Assembly: GCA_945861995.1 (NCBI GenBank)
Contig: CAMAWZ010000043.1
Location: 1-11,658, forward strand
Direction of reading: 5' to 3'
From: Pseudorhodobacter antarcticus
GTDB taxonomy: Bacteria; Pseudomonadota; Alphaproteobacteria; Rhodobacterales; Rhodobacteraceae
DNA length: 11,658 nt
Positions within the stretch are counted from its first letter, which is position 1, and each line of letters opens with the position of its first letter. The translations under genes and the position numbers were made by a program. Below the pieces are notes generated by a model. That model searched no databases. It was not told the origin of the DNA and saw only the letters and a program-made list of their open reading frames with translations. This document shows, in pieces, positions 4,453 to 11,164 of this stretch.

Positions 4453-6456
4453 ATGTTTAATAAAATCCTCATCGCCAATCGGGGCGAGATTGCCTGCCGC
4501 GTGATCAAAACCGCCCGCAAAATGGGCATCAAAACGGTGGCGGTCTATTCCGACGCTGATCGCGGCGCGCTGCATGTGAAAATGGCCGATGAGGCGGTGC
4601 ATATCGGGGCGTCGCCTGCCGCGCAAAGCTATATCGTGATTGATAAGATCATGGCAGCGATCAAGGCCACGGGGGCCGAAGCGGTGCATCCAGGCTATGG
4701 GTTTTTGTCCGAAAACATGAATTTCGCCGCCGCGCTAGAAGCCGCTGGTGTGGCCTTTATCGGCCCACCATCCCCCGCGATAGAGGCGATGGGCGATAAG
4801 ATTACGTCCAAGAAAATTGCGCAAGAGGCGGGGGTTTCGACTGTACCCGGCCATATGGGCCTGATTGCCGACGCTGATGAGGCAGTCAAGATTGCCACCG
4901 AAATTGGCTATCCTGTGATGATTAAGGCATCGGCAGGCGGCGGCGGCAAGGGGATGCGCATTGCGTGGAATGACGCAGAGGCGCGCGAGGGGTTCGGATC
5001 GTCCAAGAACGAGGCGGCTGCAAGTTTTGGCGATGACCGCATTTTCATTGAAAAATTTGTCACGCAGCCGCGCCATATCGAAATTCAGGTGCTGGCCGAT
5101 AAGCACGGCAATATCGTGTATTTGCACGAGCGCGAATGTTCCATTCAGCGCCGCAATCAAAAGGTGATCGAAGAGGCTCCCTCGCCATTTTTGGATGAGG
5201 CGACGCGCCGTGCGATGGGCGAGCAGGCCTGCGCACTGGCGCGGGCGGTGGGATATACCAGCGCGGGAACGGTGGAATTTATCGTGGACGGCGCGCGCAA
5301 TTTCTATTTTCTGGAAATGAACACGCGCTTGCAGGTGGAACATCCTGTAACCGAATTGATTACGGGCGTGGATTTGGTGGAACAGATGATCCGCGTGGCG
5401 GCGGGGCAGCCGCTGCCGTTTGCGCAAAGCGATATAAAAATCAACGGCTGGGCGATGGAAAGCCGCCTTTATGCGGAAGACCCGTATCGCAACTTTTTGC
5501 CCTCGATTGGCCGCTTGACGCGCTATCGCCCCCCTGTTGAAGGGGCCACCGCCACGGGCGGGATTGTGCGCAATGATACGGGCGTGTTCGAGGGCGGCGA
5601 GATTTCGATGTTTTACGATCCGATGATTGCAAAACTGTGCACATGGGCCCCCACCCGCACGGGCGCGATTGACGAAATGCGCATCGCACTGGACACGTTC
5701 GAGGTTGAAGGCATTGGCCATAACCTGCCGTTTGTGGGCGCGGTGATGGATCATCCGCGCTTTATTTCGGGCAATATCACCACGGCCTTTATCGCCGAAG
5801 AATATCCCGAAGGGTTTCAAGGCGCGACATTGGACGAGGGCACAATCGTGCGTGTCGCCGCCGCTGCAGCAGCCATGAACCGCGTGGCGGAAATTCGCCG
5901 CACCAAAGTGTCGGGCACGATGGACAACCACGAACGCCGCGTGGGAGATGATTGGGTTGTCACCCTGCAAGGCGCCGAGCATACTGTAAAAATTGTGGCC
6001 GACCATGACGGATCATCGGTGCATTTCGCGCAGGGTTTGGTGGTGCGGGTGGCGTCGGATTGGACACCGGGTCAGCCGCTTGCCAAGCTGGTGGTCGATG
6101 GCAGCCCGCTGGTGATGAAGGTTGCCAAAATCAGCGGTGGGTTCCGTTTGCGCCTGCGCGGGGCAGATTTGAAATGCCATGTGCGCACCCCGCGTCAGGC
6201 AGAACTGGCAAAATTGATGCTGGAAAAGACCCCGCCCGATACATCGAAGTTCTTGCTGTGCCCAATGCCAGGTTTGGTGACCAATGTTATGGTGGCAGCA
6301 GGGGATGAGGTGCAAGAAGGTCAGGCGCTGGCCACTGTCGAGGCGATGAAGATGGAAAACATCCTGAAAGCCGAACGCAAAGGCGTGGTCAAGGCGGTGA
6401 GGGCCAGTGCAGGGGCCAGCCTGAAGGTGGACGAAGTTATTTTGGAGTTTGAATGA
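4453..6456 (+). CDS. pccA: Propionyl-CoA carboxylase alpha subunit (biotin carboxylase + biotin carrier)
   Basis: Uses ATP and bicarbonate to carboxylate its own biotin, then presents it to PccB; cytoplasmic. ATG 4453 follows AGGAG (4441-4445) by 7 bases and gives the family start MFNKILIANRGEIACRVI; total 667 residues, a normal length. Order: biotin carboxylase N-domain (about 1-115), ATP-grasp with glycine-rich loop ASAGGGGKGM (159-168), HIEIQVLAD and HERECSIQRRNQK, catalytic EMNTRLQVEHP (288-298, including Arg292 and Glu296), biotin carboxylase C-domain to about 445. Next comes the propionyl-CoA-carboxylase-specific linker (BT) region, about 450-590, and a C-terminal biotinyl domain with EAMKMEN, the biotinylated residue being Lys633. 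The BT region and alpha-type layout separate it from acetyl-CoA carboxylase AccC. All expected residues are present. The stop codon is one base from the stop of the convergent DUF4174 gene. Confidence 0.97.
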   Translation: MFNKILIANRGEIACRVIKTARKMGIKTVAVYSDADRGALHVKMADEAVHIGASPAAQSYIVIDKIMAAIKATGAEAVHPGYGFLSENMNFAAALEAAGVAFIGPPSPAIEAMGDKITSKKIAQEAGVSTVPGHMGLIADADEAVKIATEIGYPVMIKASAGGGGKGMRIAWNDAEAREGFGSSKNEAAASFGDDRIFIEKFVTQPRHIEIQVLADKHGNIVYLHERECSIQRRNQKVIEEAPSPFLDEATRRAMGEQACALARAVGYTSAGTVEFIVDGARNFYFLEMNTRLQVEHPVTELITGVDLVEQMIRVAAGQPLPFAQSDIKINGWAMESRLYAEDPYRNFLPSIGRLTRYRPPVEGATATGGIVRNDTGVFEGGEISMFYDPMIAKLCTWAPTRTGAIDEMRIALDTFEVEGIGHNLPFVGAVMDHPRFISGNITTAFIAEEYPEGFQGATLDEGTIVRVAAAAAAMNRVAEIRRTKVSGTMDNHERRVGDDWVVTLQGAEHTVKIVADHDGSSVHFAQGLVVRVASDWTPGQPLAKLVVDGSPLVMKVAKISGGFRLRLRGADLKCHVRTPRQAELAKLMLEKTPPDTSKFLLCPMPGLVTNVMVAAGDEVQEGQALATVEAMKMENILKAERKGVVKAVRASAGASLKVDEVILEFE

Positions 6457-6457
6457 T

Positions 6458-6889
6458 TTACCGCCCCGAAGGCAGCGCTTCAAGTATTTCGCCCTGCCGC
6501 GAGGGCAGCTTGTCGATGGCGCGCATAATCTCGCGCAGGCTCCACGGGCGCGGTTTGCGCAGGGCGGTTTTGCCGTCTTTGTCCACCACCAGCAGGGCAA
6601 ACCCTGAGGGGCGCAGTTTTGTGCGCAGGGCGGACATTGCGGCGGGGTCTGTATCGACAACCAGCACAAAGTCACGCTCGGCGAGTTCGCCCCGATCTTC
6701 GGCCAGCAGGGACATTTGGCGCAGGAAACTGGGGTCTTCGGGCGCGGGGGCAAAGACCACCAGCACCCGCGAGATGTATTTTAATGCCTCCAGATCAACG
6801 GCGCTGGACGCGGTGGGCTGCATTGGTGCGGCCATGCTGGGGGCTGCGTAAAGCGCGGCAATAAGGGCCAAGGCAAACAGATGTTTCAT
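6458..6889 (-). CDS. Exported DUF4174-domain protein
   Basis: Unknown function. The 143-residue product begins with a signal peptide (MKHLFALALIAALYAAPSMA, cleavage likely near residue 20), so the mature protein should be periplasmic. The rest matches my memory of DUF4174: RVLVVFAPAPEDPSFLRQ (41-58), LAERDFVLVVDTDP (69-82), a central GFALLVVDKDGKTALRKPRPW (97-117) and the closing REIMRAIDKLPSRQGEI. The fold looks thioredoxin-like, but there is no CxxC. A start nine bases upstream (6898, adding MQG) is possible; neither start has a well-placed Shine-Dalgarno. It is transcribed against pccA with one intervening base and divergently from mcm (78 bases apart), so it sits inside the propionate cluster but outside its transcription units. 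Confidence 0.87.
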   Translation of the reverse strand: MKHLFALALIAALYAAPSMAAPMQPTASSAVDLEALKYISRVLVVFAPAPEDPSFLRQMSLLAEDRGELAERDFVLVVDTDPAAMSALRTKLRPSGFALLVVDKDGKTALRKPRPWSLREIMRAIDKLPSRQGEILEALPSGR

Positions 6890-6909
6890 GCCCTGCATAT
6901 AGGGCGCGG

Positions 6910-6961
6910 GCGCAAAATTACAAAGGGTAAACGGGTGCAAATCATGCCCCGCCCAAAGGAG
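6910..6961. promoter_or_regulatory. DUF4174/mcm divergent control region
   Basis: The 78 bases between the two start codons must hold both promoters. Visible are GCGCAAAAT (6910-6918), GTGCAAAT (6935-6942) and the strong AAAGGAG ribosome binding site of mcm (6955-6961). The two GCAAA boxes resemble the half-sites upstream of pccB, which would fit co-regulation, but they are imperfect. No clear -35/-10 pair could be chosen. Confidence 0.3.
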
Positions 6962-6967
6962 AGCGAT

Positions 6968-9094
6968 ATGACCGATAAGGCAAAATGGCAGGCATTGGCG
7001 GCGCGCGAGTTGAAAGACCGCTCCCTGGAAAGCCTTGATTGGCATACGCTGGAAGGGATTAACGTCAAGCCGCTGTACACAGCCGCCGATACGGAAAACC
7101 TGCCGCAGATGGACGAACTGCCAGGATTTGCGCCCTATACGCGCGGGGTTAAGGCCACGATGTATGCAGGCCGCCCCTGGACAATTCGCCAATACGCAGG
7201 CTTTTCCACCGCCGAGGCCAGCAATGCCTTTTACCGCAAGAATTTGGCGGCGGGCCAACAGGGCGTGTCGGTGGCCTTTGATCTGGCCACGCATCGCGGC
7301 TATGATTCAGACCATCCGCGCGTGATGGGCGATGTGGGCAAGGCGGGGGTCGCGATTGATTCCGTCGAGGATATGAAGATTTTGTTCGATGGCATCCCGC
7401 TGGACAAAGTGTCGGTATCGATGACGATGAACGGCGCGGTTATTCCCATTTTGGCCAGCTTTATTGTGGCGGGCGAGGAGCAGGGGGTTGATCCCGCCCT
7501 GCTGTCTGGCACCATTCAGAACGATATTCTGAAAGAATTTATGGTGCGCAATACCTATATTTACCCGCCAGAACCATCAATGCGGATCATTGCGGACATT
7601 ATTGAATACACGTCCGCCCATATGCCAAAGTTTAATTCAATCTCGATCTCGGGCTATCATATGCAAGAGGCGGGGGCGAATTTGGTGCAGGAACTGGCCT
7701 ATACGCTGGCGGATGGGCGCGAATATGTGCGCGCTGCCTTGGCGCGCGGCATGAACGTGGATGATTTTGCGGGCCGCCTGTCATTTTTCTTCGCCATTGG
7801 CATGAATTTCTTCATGGAGGCGGCAAAGCTGCGCGCGGCGCGGATGCTATGGCATAGGATTATGTCGGAATTTCAGCCCAAAAATCAGGGCAGTCTGATG
7901 CTGCGCACCCATTGCCAGACCAGTGGCGTTAGCTTGCAAGAGGCTGACCCTTATAACAACGTGATCCGCACGGCGTATGAGGCGATGTCGGCCGTGCTGG
8001 GCGGCACGCAAAGCCTGCACACCAATGCCCTTGATGAAGCGATGGCCCTGCCCACCGAATTTTCCGCCCGCATTGCGCGCAATACGCAGCTGATCTTGCA
8101 GCATGAAACGGGGGTCACCCGCGTGATCGACCCGCTGGCGGGCAGCTATTATGTGGAAAGCCTGACCGATCAGCTGGCGCGCGAGGCATGGGCGCTGATT
8201 GAAGAAGTCGAAGCGATGGGCGGCATGACCAAGGCGGTTGCCAGTGGTATGCCGAAACTGCGCATTGAAGAATCGGCCGCAAAACGCCAAGCGGCGATTG
8301 ATCGCGGCGATGAAGTGGTGGTTGGGGTGAACAAATACCGCCTGCCCAAAGAAGACGCGATTGAGATTTTGGATATCGACAACCACGCCGTGCGGGACGC
8401 GCAAATCGCACGGCTGGCGGCCACCCGCGCCGCGCGGGACGAGGGGGCTTGCACGGCGGCCTTGGACGAGTTGACCCGCCGCGCGGCAGATGGCGGCAAT
8501 TTGCTGGATGCGGCTGTCACGGCTGCCCGCGGCCGCGCAACGGTAGGAGAGATCAGTATGGCGATGGAGAAAATCTTTGGCCGTCACCGCGCGGAAGTGA
8601 AAACCTTGGCAGGGGTTTACGGTGCGGCATATGAGGGCGATGCAGGCTTTGCCGCCATTCAAAAAGACGTCGAAGATTTCGCCGAGGCCGAGGGCCGCCG
8701 CCCGCGTATGCTGGTGGTGAAAATGGGCCAAGACGGGCATGATCGCGGCGCCAAGGTCATTGCCACCGCCTTTGCCGATATCGGCTTTGATGTGGATGTG
8801 GGCCCCTTGTTCCAAACCCCAGAAGAGGCGGCGCAAGATGCGATCGACAATGATGTGCATGTGATTGGCATCTCGTCACAGGCGGCGGGCCACAAAACCC
8901 TTGCCCCCAAATTGGTGCAGGCGCTGCGCGATGCGGGCGCGGGGGAAATTCTGGTCATCTGCGGCGGGGTCATTCCGCAGCAGGACTACCAGTTCCTCTA
9001 TGACGCAGGGGTCAAAGCGATTTTTGGGCCAGGCACCAACATTCCAGCCGCCGCAAAGGATATTATGGGGCTGATCCGCGCGAGCAAACCCTAA
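6968..9094 (+). CDS. mcm: Adenosylcobalamin-dependent methylmalonyl-CoA mutase
   Basis: Isomerises (R)-methylmalonyl-CoA to succinyl-CoA by a radical mechanism; cytoplasmic homodimer-type enzyme with catalytic and B12 domains on one chain. ATG 6968 lies 6 bases after AAAGGAG and gives MTDKAKWQALAARELK; 708 residues, normal for the single-chain form. The substrate-binding TIM barrel includes PYTRGVKATMYAGRPWTIRQ, FDLATHRGYDSDHPRV, SMTMNGAVIPILA and SGYHMQEAGA (His231). The C-terminal B12 domain carries the base-off motif DGHDRG at 589-594, with His591 the expected cobalt ligand, followed by GVIPQQDY. All hallmark residues are present. It is the next plus-strand gene after pccA and completes the route from propionyl-CoA, given an epimerase from elsewhere. 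No MeaB/ArgK-type chaperone gene is adjacent. Confidence 0.97.
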   Translation: MTDKAKWQALAARELKDRSLESLDWHTLEGINVKPLYTAADTENLPQMDELPGFAPYTRGVKATMYAGRPWTIRQYAGFSTAEASNAFYRKNLAAGQQGVSVAFDLATHRGYDSDHPRVMGDVGKAGVAIDSVEDMKILFDGIPLDKVSVSMTMNGAVIPILASFIVAGEEQGVDPALLSGTIQNDILKEFMVRNTYIYPPEPSMRIIADIIEYTSAHMPKFNSISISGYHMQEAGANLVQELAYTLADGREYVRAALARGMNVDDFAGRLSFFFAIGMNFFMEAAKLRAARMLWHRIMSEFQPKNQGSLMLRTHCQTSGVSLQEADPYNNVIRTAYEAMSAVLGGTQSLHTNALDEAMALPTEFSARIARNTQLILQHETGVTRVIDPLAGSYYVESLTDQLAREAWALIEEVEAMGGMTKAVASGMPKLRIEESAAKRQAAIDRGDEVVVGVNKYRLPKEDAIEILDIDNHAVRDAQIARLAATRAARDEGACTAALDELTRRAADGGNLLDAAVTAARGRATVGEISMAMEKIFGRHRAEVKTLAGVYGAAYEGDAGFAAIQKDVEDFAEAEGRRPRMLVVKMGQDGHDRGAKVIATAFADIGFDVDVGPLFQTPEEAAQDAIDNDVHVIGISSQAAGHKTLAPKLVQALRDAGAGEILVICGGVIPQQDYQFLYDAGVKAIFGPGTNIPAAAKDIMGLIRASKP

Positions 9095-9133
9095 GCCCTT
9101 TCATTTTGGTTCAAATACCTCGCAGGGGGTGAA

Positions 9134-9181
9134 ACCTGTCTGCCTTGGCAGACAGGTGAGGGGGCCGCGCAGGCCCCCTTT
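9134..9181. terminator. Tandem hairpins between mcm and the convergent VOC gene
   Basis: ACCTGTCTGCC (9134-9144) and GGCAGACAGGT (9147-9157) form an 11-bp inverted repeat (the innermost pairs would open to make the loop). Directly after it, GGGGGCC (9160-9166) pairs with GGCCCCC (9172-9178), followed by three Ts. On the minus strand GGCAGACAGG is also followed by three Ts. The position between convergent genes suggests a bidirectional terminator, though T-runs are short. Confidence 0.7.
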
Positions 9182-9195
9182 GGGTCACAGGCCCA

Positions 9196-9657
9196 TCACG
9201 CGGCATCAAAAGCCGCTTGCAGCACCGCAATTTCGATCTTGCCCATTCGCAGCATCGCCGCTTGGGCACGGCCCGCTGCTTCGTGATCAGCTGAGCCAAG
9301 CATAGTGAACAGCGCTTGCGGAACAATTTGCCACGATACGCCCCAGCGGTCGATCAGCCAACCGCAACGGCTCTCTTCGCCGCCATCGGCGCAAAGTGCC
9401 TGCCACAGACGGTCTGTTTCGGCTTGGCTATGGGTTGTGACGGCAATCGAACAGGCGGGGGTCAGTTTGTAGCGGGGGCCACCGTTCAAAATGCGATATG
9501 GCACGCCCGCCAAAGTGAAATCCACAATCATCGGGCTATCCTCGCCCGTAGCAGCCGTTAGCAAGCGGCTGTCTGGGATCAACGAGATGTAGAACCGCGC
9601 GGCATCAATGCCGTGGCTGGCGAACCACAAACATGTGGTGATCGAAACATTCTCCAT
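9196..9657 (-). CDS. VOC-family protein, PhnB-like (3-demethylubiquinone-9 methyltransferase fold)
   Basis: Small cytoplasmic protein of the vicinal-oxygen-chelate superfamily; activity unknown. The 153 residues from ATG 9657 begin MENVSITTCLWFASHG, followed by DAARFYISLIPDSRL (18-32), the typical opening of PhnB-like proteins, and then FTLAGVPYRILNGGP (47-61). The characteristic C-terminal motif is CGWLIDRWGVSWQIVP (98-113), and the tail RMGKIEIAVLQAAF is also usual. A GAGGAGAGG stretch lies about 10 bases before the ATG; a directly preceding TTG would give better spacing but adds only one residue. It follows the ThuA-like gene by 62 bases on the same strand, so they may be cotranscribed. 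It should not be mistaken for methylmalonyl-CoA epimerase, which is in the same superfamily but has different motifs. Confidence 0.87.
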   Translation of the reverse strand: MENVSITTCLWFASHGIDAARFYISLIPDSRLLTAATGEDSPMIVDFTLAGVPYRILNGGPRYKLTPACSIAVTTHSQAETDRLWQALCADGGEESRCGWLIDRWGVSWQIVPQALFTMLGSADHEAAGRAQAAMLRMGKIEIAVLQAAFDAA

Positions 9658-9719
9658 CAAATATCGGCCTCTCCTCTGTTCAATACCCGTCGAAAAAGGC
9701 GCCGTGGGCCCGTACCCCC

Positions 9720-10370
9720 CTATTTCGCCGCCCAAACCATGCCGCGCCTCAGCATCTCGCGCGGCGCGCCGTGGTCAATCACATTTGCCTGATGCCCCAG
9801 CGCGTTGTAATAAACCCGCCCTTTGCCCCACATTTTGCTGAACACCACGGGCATTGCCACGGGGCCGTTGGGGGCATGGTGGCCATCCACGAGCGGGAAA
9901 TCGCAGACAGCATGCACCTTTACCGCAGGGTCGATGTGCAGATAATACTGCTCGGTCTTGACCTCGAAATCGGCAATCCCTGCCACCAGCGGATCGTCCG
10001 ATACCATCCGCACGCGGTACTCCACCCCGTCATTTCCAGGATGGGCCACCCACTGCGCGCCCGTCATAAACTGCCAGCCGACATCATTGCGAAAGGCATC
10101 GCACATCCCGCCATGACAGCCCGCAAGGCCCACGCCAGCCGCCACTGCCGCCTGCACATGTTCGGACTGTTCTTTGCCGATGGTCGACATCGTCCAGATC
10201 GGCACAATTAAGGCCAGATCAGTCAGGCGGGCAGGGTCATCAAAACAGGCAAGGGTGTCAAACACCGTCACCTCCATGCCCTGATCGCGCAAATCTTCGG
10301 CAAAAAGGGCGGCCACTTTGTCAGGCTCGTGCCCATCCCATCCGCCCCAAGTTATCAATGCTTTGGTCAT
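9720..10370 (-). CDS. ThuA-like domain protein
   Basis: Member of the ThuA family (class I glutamine amidotransferase-like fold, often near sugar catabolism genes); exact substrate unknown, predicted cytoplasmic. The 216-residue product starts at ATG 10370 behind GGGAGGG with about 5-base spacing; in-frame open sequence further upstream is the divergent promoter region. Family features are MTKALITWGGWDGHEPDKVA at the N-terminus, GLAGCHGGMCDAFR (81-94), TGAQWVAHPGN, DFEVKTEQYYLHIDP, and the closing GKGRVYYNALGHQANV. His86 follows Cys85 in the nucleophile-elbow-like turn, but I do not see a complete Cys-His-Glu amidotransferase triad. There are no sugar transport or oxidoreductase genes next to it in the window, so the usual context clue for a sugar role is missing. 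It diverges from the DUF2178/XRE operon. Confidence 0.88.
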   Translation of the reverse strand: MTKALITWGGWDGHEPDKVAALFAEDLRDQGMEVTVFDTLACFDDPARLTDLALIVPIWTMSTIGKEQSEHVQAAVAAGVGLAGCHGGMCDAFRNDVGWQFMTGAQWVAHPGNDGVEYRVRMVSDDPLVAGIADFEVKTEQYYLHIDPAVKVHAVCDFPLVDGHHAPNGPVAMPVVFSKMWGKGRVYYNALGHQANVIDHGAPREMLRRGMVWAAK

Positions 10371-10432
10371 TCTATCCCTCCCGTTTGGGGTATCGTGACG
10401 CGAAGGCAGGCTTTGGTCAAGGTAAAGAATAT

Positions 10433-10461
10433 TTGACATGGTGTATATAAAGATATATCTT
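10433..10461 (+). promoter_or_regulatory. Sigma-70-type promoter of the membrane protein/XRE/dehydrogenase operon
   Basis: A perfect -35 TTGACA (10433-10438) is followed after 17 bases by TATCTT (10456-10461), matching four of six -10 positions. The surrounding sequence is strikingly AT-rich compared with the window. The start of transcription would fall near 10468, leaving about 28 bases of leader before ATG 10496. The leader has no good Shine-Dalgarno. Confidence 0.65.
10450..10461. promoter_or_regulatory. 12-bp perfect palindrome over the -10 region; candidate XRE operator
   Basis: AAGATATATCTT at 10450-10461 is identical to its reverse complement and contains the putative -10 hexamer. 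A dimeric HTH repressor bound here would block RNA polymerase. The second gene of the operon encodes an XRE-family regulator, so negative autoregulation is the natural inference; direct evidence is lacking. Confidence 0.5.
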
Positions 10462-10495
10462 AGGATCAGATGGTTTAACCTTGGGTCAAACAAGT

Positions 10496-10945
10496 ATGTC
10501 TTTCGAACATCGCAACGCTGTCGTCGCTGTCATTGTTAGCTTTATCTCTTGGGGCTTGATGATTGCCGTTTTGGGCCAAAACACCGCTGCTGGTATCTAT
10601 GATGGGCCTATGGGTGCGCAAGCTTGGGCGCGGTCGGTGCTGTGGCTGATTGCGATCAGCGTCGGGATTGCGATCGTGATGACGGTTCTGTTCAACATCG
10701 GGTATGCGGTGCTGACGGGCGAGAATGACAGCTTTCACATTCGTGATGAGCGGGACAAAGGCATTTCCCTGCGCGCGATGCAGGCGGCGCAGATCATCAT
10801 GGCCACCGGAATTGTGCTGGCCATTGTGTATCTGGCTTTTGGCGGCGGGCTTGTGGCCTTTTTGAACCTGATCCTTGCCAGCTGCGCCATCTCTAGCCTT
10901 GGATCAGAGGTTACGAAATTGATTCTTTATCGGCGGGGCTTTTAA
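10496..10945 (+). CDS. DUF2178-like four-helix membrane protein
   Basis: Small inner-membrane protein of unknown function, 149 residues from ATG 10496. Four hydrophobic segments are visible at about 8-28, 47-73, 94-116 and 117-137. Between the second and third is a charged loop HIRDERDKGISLRAMQAAQ (81-99); the DERDx(3)-5RA pattern is the hallmark of DUF2178-type proteins. A longer frame from TTG 10481 would add five residues and is not needed. The leader lacks a strong Shine-Dalgarno. It is the first gene after the TTGACA promoter, and its stop codon abuts the GTG start of the XRE gene, so the two are translationally linked. In other bacteria a DUF2178-type protein with a tiny XRE regulator is a recurring pair; here the pair is coupled to a dehydrogenase. 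Confidence 0.8.
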   Translation: MSFEHRNAVVAVIVSFISWGLMIAVLGQNTAAGIYDGPMGAQAWARSVLWLIAISVGIAIVMTVLFNIGYAVLTGENDSFHIRDERDKGISLRAMQAAQIIMATGIVLAIVYLAFGGGLVAFLNLILASCAISSLGSEVTKLILYRRGF

Positions 10946-11164
10946 GTGCCGCTGATCACAAACCAAATCCGCCGTTTGCGGTTTGACGCGGGCGAGATGA
11001 CGCAAAAAGATCTGGCCGAGGCCGTTGGCGTGACGCGCCAAACCATCATGGCGATAGAGAATGGCAAGTATTTCCCAAGTTTGGAATTGGCTTTTCTAAT
11101 CGCGCAGCATTTTGGAAAACCACTTGATGCGGTGTTCCAATTCACCCCAAAGGACAAATCATGA
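10946..11164 (+). CDS. Small XRE-family HTH transcriptional regulator
   Basis: Cytoplasmic DNA-binding protein, 72 residues, with little beyond the helix-turn-helix. The start is a GTG at 10946 immediately after the TAA of the preceding gene; a later ATG would cut into the first helix (NQIRRLRFDAG). The HTH comprises EMTQKDLAEAVGVTRQTIMAIENGK in two parts, residues 17-29 and 30-41, with RQTIMAIENG as the recognition helix. It is followed by YFPSLELAFLIAQHFGKPLDAVFQF, the usual tail of these minimal regulators. The weak GGCGGGG upstream suggests translation by coupling to the membrane protein gene. Its likely target is the palindrome at 10450-10461. It is far too short to be PccR/ScfR, which has a large effector domain. 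Confidence 0.9.
   Translation: MPLITNQIRRLRFDAGEMTQKDLAEAVGVTRQTIMAIENGKYFPSLELAFLIAQHFGKPLDAVFQFTPKDKS

Noticed and set aside
3822..4460. Open frame starting at an ATGA overlap with the 133-residue gene
   Set aside because: It crosses two intrinsic terminators, covers the whole lipoprotein gene in another frame and overlaps the pccA start; the product has no domain-like features.
9196..9657. VOC protein as methylmalonyl-CoA epimerase, since it lies near mcm
   Set aside because: The motifs (CLWF, AARFY, GWLIDRWGVSWQIVP) are those of PhnB-like proteins, the gene is on the opposite strand beyond a terminator, and epimerase motifs are not visible.
10371..10493. N-terminal extension of the ThuA-like protein by 41 residues
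   Set aside because: The extension overlaps the divergent promoter and palindrome, and ATG 10370 has a GGGAGGG ribosome binding site and begins at the conserved ALITWGGWDGHEP motif.
10946..11164. XRE gene as the PccR propionyl-CoA regulator
   Set aside because: Only 72 residues with no effector domain, and located in a separate operon 1.8 kb beyond mcm.
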